Assembly: GCA_947629785.1 (NCBI GenBank)
Contig: CANRFB010000017.1
Span: 1-43,835, forward strand
Direction: 5' to 3'
From: an uncultured Clostridia bacterium
GTDB taxonomy: Bacteria; Bacillota; Clostridia; Oscillospirales; Ruminococcaceae
Length of the DNA stretch: 43,835 nucleotides
Each line of letters begins with the position of its first letter. Position 1 is the first letter of the stretch. This document shows positions 1 through 7,916 of this stretch, piece by piece. A model generated the notes under the pieces. That model was given only the letters and a program-made list of their open reading frames with translations, ran no database searches and was not told where the DNA came from. A program made the translations under genes and the position numbers.

Positions 1-68
1 AACCCACGGTCCCTTGCGGGATCACCGGTTTTCAAGACCGGCTCCTTAAACCACTCGGACACCTCTCC
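1..68 (-). tRNA. tRNA-Ser(UGA), partial (3' end outside window)
   Basis: Read on the minus strand, the sequence starts GGAGAGGTGTCCGAGTGG, a standard bacterial tRNA-Ser acceptor and D-arm start. The anticodon stem CCGGT/ACCGG encloses the loop CTTGAAA, giving anticodon TGA. A long variable arm (TCCCGCAAGGGA) follows, as expected for a class II tRNA. The sequence runs off the window inside the T arm, so the acceptor 3' strand and any encoded CCA are not visible. Confidence 0.95.
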
Positions 69-114
69 GTATAAGCCGTTACACGGAAAGCTTCCGCAGA
101 CTGACGACTTATAT

Positions 115-143
115 ATTTTACCACGTTCTCTGAACTTTGTCAA
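115..143 (-). promoter_or_regulatory. Sigma-A promoter for tRNA-Ser
   Basis: On the minus strand, TTGACA (143-138) is separated by 17 bases from TAAAAT (120-115), about 45 bases upstream of the tRNA-Ser 5' end. The -35 box lies 4 bp beyond the stop codon of the cca gene, so the tRNA has its own promoter right after that gene. Confidence 0.75.
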
Positions 144-147
144 TAGT

Positions 148-1503
148 TTATGTAAAATTTTTTCGGGAAATTTTTTCTTCCGCAAGTTTTTCTATTTTTT
201 GGATAAGGATTTCCCGCTTATTTTCCAGTTTTTCGTTAATAACGTCCTCTAAGAGCGCTTCAAGGACCGCTCTTATCTCCGCGCCCTCAAAACCGCGTTC
301 CATGACTTCTCTTCCCGAAACCGCAAGGTCGGTGACTTTCAGGCAATCGTCCGCATCTATAAGTTTTACCGCACGTTTCTGCATATCCTCTATTGCACGG
401 ACGCGTTCAAAGCAGAAACTGCACTTCGCTCTGTTATCGCCTTTCATAACTTCCATAAGCAGGAAAAAGTCCTCTTTCCCCACCTTTGAAAGCAGTTTGC
501 GGACGACCTTGTCGTCATTCACCGGAGTGACATAATGGAATTTTATCAGCTTTTCGGTCAGGGCAATCGTTTTTGACGGGAATTTCAGCCGTTTCAGGAT
601 ATGCGAAGCCATTTCCGCGCTTATATTTTCATGACCCTTGAAATGTCCCCGTCCGTTTTCGTCCAGAGTAAAGCACCGGGGCTTACCTATATCGTGCAGG
701 AAAAGCGCAAGGCGCACTTCGGGAACGGCTTTGGAAAATTCTACCGCATAAGCCATATGTTCCCAGACGTCATAGGCGTGGTATCTGCTGTGCTGTTCAA
801 AACCGACACAGGGCGTGATTTCGGGGATAAGCACTTCCAGCACCTCGTGATAAGCCGAAAGCACCTTATGGGGATATTTTCCGTTCAGCAAAAGTACAAG
901 TTCCTTTGAGATCCTCTCCGCGGCGACTTCTTTCAGCAGGTCTTTCATGTTTAAAATCGCCGCAGACGCCGCTTCGTCAATTTCAAATCCCAGTTCCGAG
1001 GAGAAACGCAGGGCGCGCATTATCCGCAAAGCATCTTCATCAAAGCGCTTTTCCGGATCGCCCACGCAGGAAAGTTTCCGCCTGAACAGGTCATTCTGCC
1101 CGCCGAAAATGTCAATAAGCCCCGTTTTCGGATTGTAAGCCATGGCATTTACGGTGAAATCGCGTCTGGAAAGGTCATCGGAAAGGCTTTCCGAGAAGTT
1201 CACTTCATCGGGGCGGCGGTGGTCGGAATACTTTCCGTCTACGCGGAAAGTGGTTATTTCCACGTTTTCCCCCTCTGAAAGTGCCGTAACCGTTCCGTGC
1301 TTTATTCCGGTATCAATGACAGTATATCCCGAAAGGCAGTCTTTTATTTCCTCCGGTTTAGCAGAAGTGGTAATATCGTAGTCTTTCGGCGTGTTCCCAA
1401 GTATGGAATCCCTCACACAGCCGCCGACAATATATGCTTCAAAGCCGCCTGCCTCTAATTTTTCAATTATTTCCATAATATTCCGAGGAATAAAAATTTC
1501 CAT
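148..1503 (-). CDS. cca: CCA tRNA nucleotidyltransferase / poly(A) polymerase family, with HD domain
   Basis: This 451-residue protein adds or repairs the 3' CCA of tRNAs, working in the cytoplasm with CTP and ATP. It has the class II nucleotidyltransferase motifs GGCVRD (27-32) and metal-binding DYDI (41-44), then RRDFTVNAMAYN (113-124) and the RALRFSSELGF segment near 167. A C-terminal HD domain carries HD at 270-271. Length and domain order fit bacterial Cca with HD. The start at 1503 was chosen because AAGGAAG lies 8 bases upstream; the reading frame stays open 25 codons further but without a ribosome site. It lies just upstream of a tRNA-Ser gene on the same strand. A poly(A) polymerase role cannot be excluded from sequence alone. 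Confidence 0.93.
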   Translation of the reverse strand: MEIFIPRNIMEIIEKLEAGGFEAYIVGGCVRDSILGNTPKDYDITTSAKPEEIKDCLSGYTVIDTGIKHGTVTALSEGENVEITTFRVDGKYSDHRRPDEVNFSESLSDDLSRRDFTVNAMAYNPKTGLIDIFGGQNDLFRRKLSCVGDPEKRFDEDALRIMRALRFSSELGFEIDEAASAAILNMKDLLKEVAAERISKELVLLLNGKYPHKVLSAYHEVLEVLIPEITPCVGFEQHSRYHAYDVWEHMAYAVEFSKAVPEVRLALFLHDIGKPRCFTLDENGRGHFKGHENISAEMASHILKRLKFPSKTIALTEKLIKFHYVTPVNDDKVVRKLLSKVGKEDFFLLMEVMKGDNRAKCSFCFERVRAIEDMQKRAVKLIDADDCLKVTDLAVSGREVMERGFEGAEIRAVLEALLEDVINEKLENKREILIQKIEKLAEEKISRKNFT

Positions 1504-1549
1504 GTCTATCACTTCCTTGGCAGAATGTTTACCGTAAACACATGAATAT

Positions 1550-1578
1550 AGTATAACATACTTTCCCGCACATTTCAA
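1550..1578 (-). promoter_or_regulatory. Promoter of cca
   Basis: On the minus strand, TTGAAA (1578-1573), a 17-base spacer and TATACT (1555-1550) sit about 47 bases upstream of the cca start. It lies in the 145-bp divergent gap shared with the plus-strand gene at 1649. Confidence 0.65.
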
Positions 1579-1648
1579 GCAAATTTTTATTGCGGGCGGC
1601 AGAATTATTTCAGGATAACGGCAGACAATATTATGAAAGGAAATTCTT

Positions 1649-2449
1649 ATGAAAAAGCTTCTGCTTACGGGTCTGATAATTTACCAGATAATTGCCGCAT
1701 ACACGGCTTCGCTTTTCTACACCGAAACCATGGCGTATATCCCGCCGGAATGCGAAAGGGCGGATATTTCCCGAATAATACAAAAAGGCGCGGGAAACCT
1801 CACGGAGGAGGACTATCTTGCCGTATTCGGGCAGACAGGGCTTGGAAAGCCCGCAGTTGATTCTCTGGAAAGCCTTGAATTGCTTTTGGATTATCAGGAA
1901 AATTACTTTGTGCCTGCGGAATTTGACTGCAAAAGGAATTCGCCCATATCCTGCGAGGAACGCATAACGGGCGTTCCCGCGAAACTTGCACCGCTTCAGG
2001 ACGGTGACATACTTGTAACGAACTGTTCCCACGTTCTGAGCTGGCGGAACGGTCACGCCGCCATAGTGATCGACGCCGAAAAGGGCATTACTCTTGAAGC
2101 GGTGGTCATAGGCATGGATTCCAAGACCCAGAACGTTTCCAAATGGACAAAATACCCTAATTTTGCCGTTTTAAGGTTAAAGAACGCAGACGAAGCGGAG
2201 CGGGCGGCAATTGCCGCCAATGCCATGGAACATCTCAACAAGATTCCGTACAATGTATTTTCGGGGTTTTACCCTGCGAAATACTGCCCCGCGGACAAGG
2301 TATCGGGGACCCAGTGCGCGCACCTTGTGTGGCTTGCATACGCCTACGGCGGGTACGACATTGATTCCGACAAAGGGCTTATTGTCACGCCCAACGACAT
2401 ACTCCACAGCGGATATTTTGAAATAGTCCAGACCCACGGAATGGGTTGA
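1649..2449 (+). CDS. Membrane-anchored permuted NlpC/P60 (YiiX/YebB-like) hydrolase
   Basis: The 266-residue protein has a hydrophobic N-terminus (residues 3-25) that acts as signal or anchor, so it probably works outside the membrane. A permuted NlpC/P60 fold is suggested by GDILVTN (119-125), followed by NGHAAIVID with candidate catalytic His136, and then TQCAHLVWLAY with candidate nucleophile Cys223. In permuted papain-like enzymes the His precedes the Cys in this way. Such proteins cleave amide bonds in cell-wall peptides or lipidated substrates; the substrate here is unknown. AAAGGAAA precedes the ATG at 1649. It converges with the HD-domain gene, and a solo transposon end sits immediately after its stop. 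Confidence 0.75.
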   Translation: MKKLLLTGLIIYQIIAAYTASLFYTETMAYIPPECERADISRIIQKGAGNLTEEDYLAVFGQTGLGKPAVDSLESLELLLDYQENYFVPAEFDCKRNSPISCEERITGVPAKLAPLQDGDILVTNCSHVLSWRNGHAAIVIDAEKGITLEAVVIGMDSKTQNVSKWTKYPNFAVLRLKNADEAERAAIAANAMEHLNKIPYNVFSGFYPAKYCPADKVSGTQCAHLVWLAYAYGGYDIDSDKGLIVTPNDILHSGYFEIVQTHGMG

Positions 2450-2466
2450 GGCAACACCGCACAAAG
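2450..2466. repeat. Solo copy of the MITE terminal repeat
   Basis: The 17 bases from GGCAACACCG onward are identical to the terminal repeat of the 176-bp element at 6502-6677. They begin right after the TGA of the upstream gene. No second end is found nearby, so this looks like a remnant or single-ended copy lying between two convergent genes. Confidence 0.6.
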
Positions 2467-2472
2467 GCTGCC

Positions 2473-3141
2473 TTAAATTACCTCGCTGCCGTTTATTCTC
2501 AGGCGGAATTTTATGCCGAGGAACTCACCCGCCCGTTTGCAAAGCAGCATTCTCTGTAAAAATATCTCAAAATATTCCATTACCGAGGAAATATTATTGT
2601 CAATGACAAGTTCCAGAATAAGTTCCGATTTATCCGTGCTGAACAGCAGGTCGGACTTTTCCACGGCGTAATTCACCCTGTCGTGAATGTCGAAACTCCG
2701 CATATCGGCGTTGCGGACCCTGCTTCTTCTTACGTCGGTCTTGTCGCCGATTATAAGAGCCGCGCTTATGGGGTTCAGGGGCTGGGCGGTGGATTCGTCA
2801 TGATTGCCTATGGCGGAAATCACGGCGCATATTTCCTCCGCGGGCATATTCAGGTTATCAAGAAGTCTGAACGCCATTACCGCGCCGCTCTGGGCGTGGT
2901 CGATGCGGTTCACCACGTTGCCTATATCGTGGAGATACGCGGCTATCATTCCGAGTTCCACCGTTCTTTCGTCGTAATTCAGGGCAGAAAGTATCATTTC
3001 CACGGTGGAAGCGACCTTTTCCACATGGGCAAAGGAATGTTCCGTATACCCCTGCGCTTCAACGGCGGCGTCGGCGTTTTTTATATAAACGTGGATATCC
3101 GGATTCTGCTTTATATACTTATAAGTTACAATACTGCTCAT
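2473..3141 (-). CDS. HD-domain phosphohydrolase-like protein
   Basis: The protein has 222 residues and no membrane segment. It shows the metal-site pattern of the HD superfamily: H35 and H39 in EHSFAH, the HD pair in YLHDIGN (71-72), DH at 81-82, and IGNHDES further on. HDIG-type proteins of this size are usually cytosolic phosphohydrolases acting on nucleotides or phosphorylated metabolites; the substrate cannot be told from sequence. A GGGAGGAAA ribosome site lies before the ATG. It converges with the NlpC/P60-like gene and is divergent from the FecR-like cluster. Confidence 0.8.
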   Translation of the reverse strand: MSSIVTYKYIKQNPDIHVYIKNADAAVEAQGYTEHSFAHVEKVASTVEMILSALNYDERTVELGMIAAYLHDIGNVVNRIDHAQSGAVMAFRLLDNLNMPAEEICAVISAIGNHDESTAQPLNPISAALIIGDKTDVRRSRVRNADMRSFDIHDRVNYAVEKSDLLFSTDKSELILELVIDNNISSVMEYFEIFLQRMLLCKRAGEFLGIKFRLRINGSEVI

Positions 3142-3153
3142 AAATTTCCTCCC

Positions 3154-3360
3154 ACAAGGCTGAGCCTTGACCCTTTCAGGCTTTATTTTGTTAAAATTCT
3201 GATATGTACCCGGCGTGCATGATGTAAAGTTAAATTTACAAAAATTTTCCTATTCATATAGGTGAAAACTTATATTTGCAGATTTTGCCTTGTGTCATGC
3301 ACGGTATATATAAGCGGGAAATATCTGAATTTTGCCTGACTGGGTGCAGGCTCAGCCTGC
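3154..3360. repeat. Imperfect inverted repeats with AGGCTGAGCCT core
   Basis: A short palindrome CAAGGCTGAGCCTTG (near 3155-3169) and its inverted near-copy GCAGGCTCAGCCTGC (near 3345-3359) bound about 200 bp between the HD gene and the FecR-like cluster. About 15 of 18 bases match between the two ends. It could be a degenerate small mobile repeat, or two unrelated RNA hairpins. Apart from these ends, the bases between hold nothing I recognise. Confidence 0.35.
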
Positions 3361-3361
3361 T

Positions 3362-3395
3362 CTCAACTCTCAACTCTTAACTCTCAACTCTAAGT
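3362..3395. repeat. Tandem heptamer repeat (CTCAACT)n
   Basis: About 4.5 copies of a 7-bp unit, CTCAACT CTCAACT CTTAACT CTCAACT CTAA, with one variant copy. It lies in the non-coding gap about 60 bp before the promoter of the FecR-like gene. Similar heptamer arrays occur in many bacterial intergenic regions; no function is evident. Confidence 0.8.
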
Positions 3396-3455
3396 ATAGC
3401 ATATTATGAAAAATTCGTCAATTGTGATGTTTTGCTGAAAAATGACAAAAACTCT

Positions 3456-3484
3456 TTGACAAACGGGGACTTGTGTGTTATAAT
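3456..3484 (+). promoter_or_regulatory. Consensus promoter of the FecR-like gene pair
   Basis: A perfect TTGACA (3456-3461), 17 bases, and a perfect TATAAT (3479-3484), about 65 bases upstream of the TTG start at 3549. The leader that follows contains the hairpin GGATCG-ttgtccc-CGATCC at about 3491-3511. Confidence 0.85.
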
Positions 3485-3548
3485 GAATAGTGGATCGTTG
3501 TCCCCGATCCCGTACAGATAAATCATATAAACGAAAGGTGGCTGCGCC

Positions 3549-4649
3549 TTGATAAAAAATCTGTCCGGAACTATTAAAAATTTTGTTAACGAAAATATAA
3601 AAATTATCCTTGTAGGACTTGTAGCTATATTGATGATAATTTCCACGGCTATAGTGCTTAGCCTGTACTTCGGCGGCGATGTTTCCAGACGCCCCGTCAT
3701 TTCCGACATTCAGGGAAGCGCATATATCACAAGGAACGGAAAACGCTTTGCCGCCGACAAGAACGTCAGGCTTCTGAGCGGCGATGTGGTGGTAACCGAA
3801 TCAAACGGAAGCGTCCGCATAAGCATAGACGATGACAAATACGTTTTTGCCGAACCAAATACTTCGCTTTACATATACTATACGGATATTGCGTCAAAGG
3901 GAGATATTTCCGTAAACCTGAACCGCGGCGCCGCTGTCTGCCGCCTTGACAACGAACTGAAAAGAAATTCCACATTTATGCTGAAAACCCCCAACGGCAC
4001 TGTAGATGTGAGGGGAACCGTTTTCAGGGCAAAGTTTGACTTCCATGAAAATTATATGGGCTATGAAAACGTTATGATAACCGAAGTCCAGAATTTTTCC
4101 GGATCGGTGACCCTGCAGCTTTACGATATTTCGCAGCAGCCCTTTGACCTGCCGATGGTACTTGTGGAACGCACCTGCGCCCAGATGATAACAGCCAAAG
4201 ACATCTGCCGTTACGGGTATCTGAATTATAACATTGATCTTCCCTCCCTTGGTGCGGACGCATTAAGAGAACTTGTCAAAGCCGAAAACGAAAACGGACT
4301 TGCTTTCACGGCGGACGAAATTACCACGGCTTTCCTTATGGCTAAAAAAGCAGCCGAAACGGAATCGGATTTCCCCGATGTGACGGAAACAACGGAAACT
4401 ACGGTAACAACAACCACAACGACCGCCGCGGAAACAACCGTTACGGAAACGGAAACCGAAACCGATTTGCCGGAAAGCGAAACAGAATCGACCGGAACTA
4501 CATTGGAAACCCACGTCTATACAACATATTCCGGAATAAAATGGTGGGAAATTACAGGAAATAACAATCCCGACATTCCGGAGGAAAACGAGGAAGATGA
4601 TTTCCCCGACAATATAATACAGCCTGAAACTACTACAGAAGAAGTTTAA
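3549..4649 (+). CDS. FecR-like domain protein, single-pass membrane anchored
   Basis: The protein has 366 residues. A short cytoplasmic segment is followed by a transmembrane helix (about 18-40) and then a FecR-type domain (about 50-170). That domain contains SGDVVVTESNGSVRI, an NLNRGAAVCRL segment and the typical motif TPNGTVDVRGTVF. From about residue 278 the chain becomes a Glu/Thr-rich linker, as in Ruminococcus surface proteins, and it ends in an acidic tail. In Gram-negatives FecR is a signal transducer for TonB-dependent receptors; here only the domain is seen and no anti-sigma region is recognised. The TTG start has AAAGGTGG 6 bases upstream. It is followed 43 bp later by a second FecR-like gene. 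Confidence 0.78.
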   Translation: MIKNLSGTIKNFVNENIKIILVGLVAILMIISTAIVLSLYFGGDVSRRPVISDIQGSAYITRNGKRFAADKNVRLLSGDVVVTESNGSVRISIDDDKYVFAEPNTSLYIYYTDIASKGDISVNLNRGAAVCRLDNELKRNSTFMLKTPNGTVDVRGTVFRAKFDFHENYMGYENVMITEVQNFSGSVTLQLYDISQQPFDLPMVLVERTCAQMITAKDICRYGYLNYNIDLPSLGADALRELVKAENENGLAFTADEITTAFLMAKKAAETESDFPDVTETTETTVTTTTTTAAETTVTETETETDLPESETESTGTTLETHVYTTYSGIKWWEITGNNNPDIPEENEEDDFPDNIIQPETTTEEV

Positions 4650-4658
4650 GATAAAAAC

Positions 4659-4692
4659 GAAAGGAGTGGATCGTTAAACGATCCTGAAAGCT
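4659..4692 (+). promoter_or_regulatory. Hairpin between Shine-Dalgarno and start of the second FecR-like gene
   Basis: AAAGGAG at 4659-4665 is the only strong ribosome site, but it lies 27 bases before the ATG at 4693. The perfect stem GGATCGTT-a-AACGATCC (about 4668-4684) sits between them. Folding would bring the ribosome site to a normal distance. The leader of the first FecR-like gene carries the same GTGGATCGTT...CGATCC motif near 3490-3511, so the element may be a shared RNA control site. Confidence 0.5.
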
Positions 4693-6465
4693 ATGAAAGA
4701 TTTTCTGAAAAATTTCAAAATACCGCTTATTCTGGGAGGGCTTGCCCTTGCGGCGGTCATCGCTACGATAATTATTATCACAGGCGGAATTTCTTCCGAT
4801 GCAGGATTGTACATAACAGCCGCTTCCGGAAGCGTAAGTATCACAAATTCAAATTCCGATTCAAACGAAAGCGCCGCCACAGGTACCGCCCTTAAAACAG
4901 GCGATGTTATCACGATCGGCGATGATTCTTCCTGTACAATAACTTATAAGGGCAGGAAAAATTCCGAGGACAATTACATCATTCTCGGCGCAAATACCCA
5001 AGCCGTTGTTTCCGGTGAATTCAACGGCCGTGACGACGGAGAACTGTTTATACGAAACGGCAGCGTTCTCGCAAACTGCGCCGGCAAGTCACGTTCGGGG
5101 ATAATAGTCAGGACTTCCGATTCTACCATAACCCTTAAAGACAGCGTTGCAAAAGTTTCCTACTACACAAACGAATTCAGTTCTTACACCGAATTATATA
5201 CATTTATGGGAAATAATGTCATACAGCTTTATGACCAATTGGGCAACACCATCAATTCCCCCGAATACCAGTATCAGCAGACGTGGGGACGGATCATTTC
5301 CGATGAAATGCCCTACTTCCAGAATCTGAACAACTCTTTTGACCTGAAAGAACTTACCGTTTCCGACCTGAGAAACCTTATTACAATTGCAAATCTTATA
5401 GGTGATGATTTCCCGTATACGGTAAGCGAAATAAAGGCTGCCATTGAAGAAAAGGGCGAAGATGTTTCCGAACCTGAACCGTCCGTTTCCGAACCGCCGA
5501 GCGAGGATAATTCCGGAACGATACAGACGGCTGAACCGATCGAAACCACCGCTCCCTCCGAAACAACTCCGCCGCCGACAGCAACCACTCTTCCGGGATA
5601 TACGACAGCAGCGCCCCAGACCCAACCTCCCGCAAGAACCGAAACTACAACAACCACTGCCGCTCCCCATTCCGAAACAACAACTGCCGAACGCACAGTG
5701 CATATTGTTACGGTAGTTATAGACGGCGAAGAAACCATTCAGGAAGTTCTCCACGGCGACAATGCGGTAAAACCCGCCGATCCCGTCATAGACGGACTTA
5801 CATTCGTCGGCTGGGACAAATCCTTTGAAAATATTACCGCCGACACCACAATAACCGCAATATTCCAAGAAATTCCGTCAGGAAATACAGGCGGCAATAA
5901 CGATAAGTTCCATACCGTTACTATTGTAATAGGCGACAGCACCGAAATTAAAATAGTAGGCGACGGTCAGTCCGCCGAACTCCCCTCCTCCGTCAGCGTG
6001 CCGGGATATATTTTCAGAGGCTGGGATAAGGATTTCACAAACATAACAAGTGATATTACAATAACAGCCATTCTTGAAAAAACAGGCACTCACACGGTAA
6101 CATTTGTTGTAGAAGGAGTTTCTTACCCCGTTCAGGTAGACCACGGCGGAAACGCAGAACCTCCCGTATTCCCCACACAGGATTCAAACGGCAACCGTTT
6201 CATCGGTTGGGACAGGGATTTCAAAAATATTACAAGCGATACTACCGTTACAGCCATATTTGAAGAAGGTGCTGTTTACCATAATGTAACATTTATAATT
6301 GATAATCAGTTCTATTATCAAAAAGTAAAGGACGGAGAAGCGGCAGTTCCGCCATTCATACCGAATACCGACTCAAGTAATAACAAATTCATAGGCTGGG
6401 ACAAAGATTTCAGCAGGATAACCGCAGATACGGAAATAACCGCAATATATGGTTACAGGCAATAA
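4693..6465 (+). CDS. FecR-like membrane protein with four InlB-type B repeats
   Basis: The protein has 590 residues. A transmembrane helix (about 10-32) is followed by a FecR-like region (about 38-165: SGSVSITN, LKTGDVITIG, LFIRNGSVLANCAGKS). Its helical segment, DLRNLITIANLIGDDFPYT, resembles the same part of the preceding protein. Next comes a Ser/Pro/Thr-rich linker (about 260-335), then four B-type repeats starting near residues 337, 407, 467 and 530. Each repeat has a VTVVIDG-like strand and a GWDKDFxNIT motif. These repeats (InlB B-repeat / Listeria-Bacteroides type) are usual in surface and adhesion proteins. This gene is a paralogue of its neighbour with an added surface module. Confidence 0.78.
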   Translation: MKDFLKNFKIPLILGGLALAAVIATIIIITGGISSDAGLYITAASGSVSITNSNSDSNESAATGTALKTGDVITIGDDSSCTITYKGRKNSEDNYIILGANTQAVVSGEFNGRDDGELFIRNGSVLANCAGKSRSGIIVRTSDSTITLKDSVAKVSYYTNEFSSYTELYTFMGNNVIQLYDQLGNTINSPEYQYQQTWGRIISDEMPYFQNLNNSFDLKELTVSDLRNLITIANLIGDDFPYTVSEIKAAIEEKGEDVSEPEPSVSEPPSEDNSGTIQTAEPIETTAPSETTPPPTATTLPGYTTAAPQTQPPARTETTTTTAAPHSETTTAERTVHIVTVVIDGEETIQEVLHGDNAVKPADPVIDGLTFVGWDKSFENITADTTITAIFQEIPSGNTGGNNDKFHTVTIVIGDSTEIKIVGDGQSAELPSSVSVPGYIFRGWDKDFTNITSDITITAILEKTGTHTVTFVVEGVSYPVQVDHGGNAEPPVFPTQDSNGNRFIGWDRDFKNITSDTTVTAIFEEGAVYHNVTFIIDNQFYYQKVKDGEAAVPPFIPNTDSSNNKFIGWDKDFSRITADTEITAIYGYRQ

Positions 6466-6466
6466 T

Positions 6467-6500
6467 AGTAAAAGGGACGTTTCCGGACGTCCCTTTTACT
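6467..6500 (+). terminator. Terminator of the FecR-like gene pair
   Basis: A perfect 14-bp stem, AGTAAAAGGGACGT / ACGTCCCTTTTACT, closes the loop TTCCGG directly after the stop at 6465. The descending stem ends in CCCTTTTACT. It separates the two FecR-like genes from the ExbB-like operon. Confidence 0.75.
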
Positions 6501-6501
6501 A

Positions 6502-6677
6502 TAGGCAGCACCGCACAAAGAACGCCTTACGGCTTTGCACGCCATCTGCTTGCATATTTTCCGGCATCTTGCACAGAAACTCCTTGACATACGGCAGTAT
6601 GCCTGCGTCGTTTCTATACAATCTGCCGAAAAATCTGACTGCGCATCTGACGCACAATCTTTGTGCGGTGTTGCCTA
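6502..6677. mobile_element. MITE-like element, 176 bp
   Basis: About 20-bp terminal inverted repeats start TAGGCA(G/A)CACCGCACAAAG at both ends, with one mismatch (6502-6521 against 6677-6658). TA dinucleotides flank the element (6500-6501 and 6678-6679), consistent with a TA target duplication of the IS630/Tc1-mariner type. The inside has no credible gene. It lies between the FecR-like gene terminator and the ExbB-like promoter, and a solo end is present at 2450-2466. Confidence 0.72.
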
Positions 6678-6713
6678 TACATAATGTATTAATAAAATAT
6701 TTGTAGAATGTTG

Positions 6714-6742
6714 TTGAAAAATGAAGCAAAATTTGATATAAT
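6714..6742 (+). promoter_or_regulatory. Promoter of the ExbB/ExbD-like operon
   Basis: TTGAAA (6714-6719), 17 bases, TATAAT (6737-6742), only 23 bases before the GTG start at 6766. It lies just outside the right end of the MITE-like element, so the operon has its own promoter. Confidence 0.75.
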
Positions 6743-6765
6743 TTTAAAAACGGAGGCGGGATCTT

Positions 6766-7323
6766 GTGAACATACTCGGTATATTACGCGTTATAATTGA
6801 TAATTTATTAGGCTATGACGCGCTTATATTTATCTGGGCGGGAATAACGCTTATTCTGTTCGTTAAAGCAAGGCAGAACTGTACAAAACTGAAACATTCG
6901 CTTATGGGAACTACCGTCACCCGCAGAGAAAACGCTTTCAAGCCCGAATGTCTCGAACCCGTGGAAAAGGCAAATGAAGCACAAATTATTGATATGCACT
7001 CTAAGCAGGAAAAATTTTACACGGCATTCATTAATATGACTTCCGCTTTCCCGCTGCTGGGAATGATAGGCACTGTTCTTGCGCTTCTGAATCTTTCCAT
7101 AGACGGTTCGGAGGAAATGCTTACAAGCAATTTCTTTGTGGCGCTTACATCAACGTTCTGGGGCGCGGTCTTCGGAGTCTGCGCAAAAGCGGCGGATTGT
7201 TTCCTTGCTCCGAATATAGACGAAAACAACGAAAGATACCGTTTGTGCATAGAGCGGAACAATCTCGGTCCCGATATTGAAAACGCAGGTGAGGAAAATG
7301 AAGCGGAACAGAATATCACTTGA
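6766..7323 (+). CDS. MotA/TolQ/ExbB-family proton channel-like protein
   Basis: The 185-residue membrane protein has three predicted helices, at about 15-32, 82-108 and 120-145. The second contains FPLLGMIGTVLALLNL, matching the conserved P-L-L-G-x-x-G-T-V of TolQ/ExbB. The third contains FFVALTSTFWGAVFGV, matching the AL-x-x-T-x-x-G motif. In this superfamily the protein forms an ion channel that couples the proton or sodium gradient to a partner with a periplasmic domain. The GTG start is preceded by GGAGG. It overlaps the next gene by 26 bases, and the pairing with an ExbD-like gene supports the call. The partner driven by it is unknown. Confidence 0.8.
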   Translation: MNILGILRVIIDNLLGYDALIFIWAGITLILFVKARQNCTKLKHSLMGTTVTRRENAFKPECLEPVEKANEAQIIDMHSKQEKFYTAFINMTSAFPLLGMIGTVLALLNLSIDGSEEMLTSNFFVALTSTFWGAVFGVCAKAADCFLAPNIDENNERYRLCIERNNLGPDIENAGEENEAEQNIT

Positions 7324-7906
7324 TTTTACCTCACTGCTTGACATTACAATGATAATACTGTTCTGGTTCATGATAAAGTACAGGGCTTCCGCCGAGGAAG
7401 TTCAGGCAAAGGCGCAGGAGCAGATAGACAATATCCAAAGCGTTTCCGCACAATTAGAAGCGGACAGGGCGGATTTTGAAGCCGAAAAGCAGGAATGGTC
7501 ACAAAAAGCAGACGCAGAAATGAAACGCATTGAAAATGCCGACAAAAACGCCGCTGTTAATCAGAAAGCCCTTGAAGCTCTTAACGATAATATCCTGCTG
7601 GATATTAAATTATCCACCGAAAAATCGGGAAACAAGTGGAAAAAGACAATTTCCGTTTATAACGGGAAAAACCATATCGGCGATATTGAATTTGAAAAGA
7701 CAAGCGACACAGACATAACCGGAGAAATTTCTTCAATGCTTGAAGCCGCGGGCTTACAGCATGACAGCACAATAATCGGCATATTTATTTATGACGGAGA
7801 TCAGTATGCAACGGCGCTGACGGTCAACGATATTATAAGATCAATAAGAAAAGTTTCAGAGGAATACCCGCAGTTCTACTGCGCAAGTATAAATATTTCG
7901 GAATGA
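7298..7906 (+). CDS. ExbD/TolR-like protein with coiled-coil insertion
   Basis: The 202-residue protein starts with a short basic cytosolic segment and a transmembrane helix containing FTSLLDITMIILFWFM. Asp15 sits where ExbD/TolR carry their functional aspartate (LLDVxLVLLxxFM). Residues about 30-95 are a charged coiled coil rich in Glu, Ala, Lys and Gln, which ordinary ExbD lacks. The C-terminal part (about 100-202) is a small alpha/beta-like domain. The ATG at 7298 was chosen because GGTGAGG precedes it; an in-frame TTG at 7277 lacks a ribosome site. It overlaps the channel gene and is followed by a second ExbD-like gene. Confidence 0.7.
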   Translation: MKRNRISLDFTSLLDITMIILFWFMIKYRASAEEVQAKAQEQIDNIQSVSAQLEADRADFEAEKQEWSQKADAEMKRIENADKNAAVNQKALEALNDNILLDIKLSTEKSGNKWKKTISVYNGKNHIGDIEFEKTSDTDITGEISSMLEAAGLQHDSTIIGIFIYDGDQYATALTVNDIIRSIRKVSEEYPQFYCASINISE

Positions 7907-7916
7907 GGTGCTTTTT

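Noticed and set aside
2683-3222. Plus-strand open frame of 179 codons
   Set aside because: Shadow of the HD-domain gene; the HD motifs are on the minus strand.
3142-3240. Possible riboswitch in the leader of the HD gene
   Set aside because: Only a short palindrome is present; no known riboswitch core could be recognised.
3361-3395. CRISPR-like array
   Set aside because: Units are 7 bp without spacers; it is a simple tandem repeat.
6499-6729. Small minus-strand ORF inside the MITE
   Set aside because: It follows the terminal repeats and has no ribosome site; it is a by-product of the repeat.
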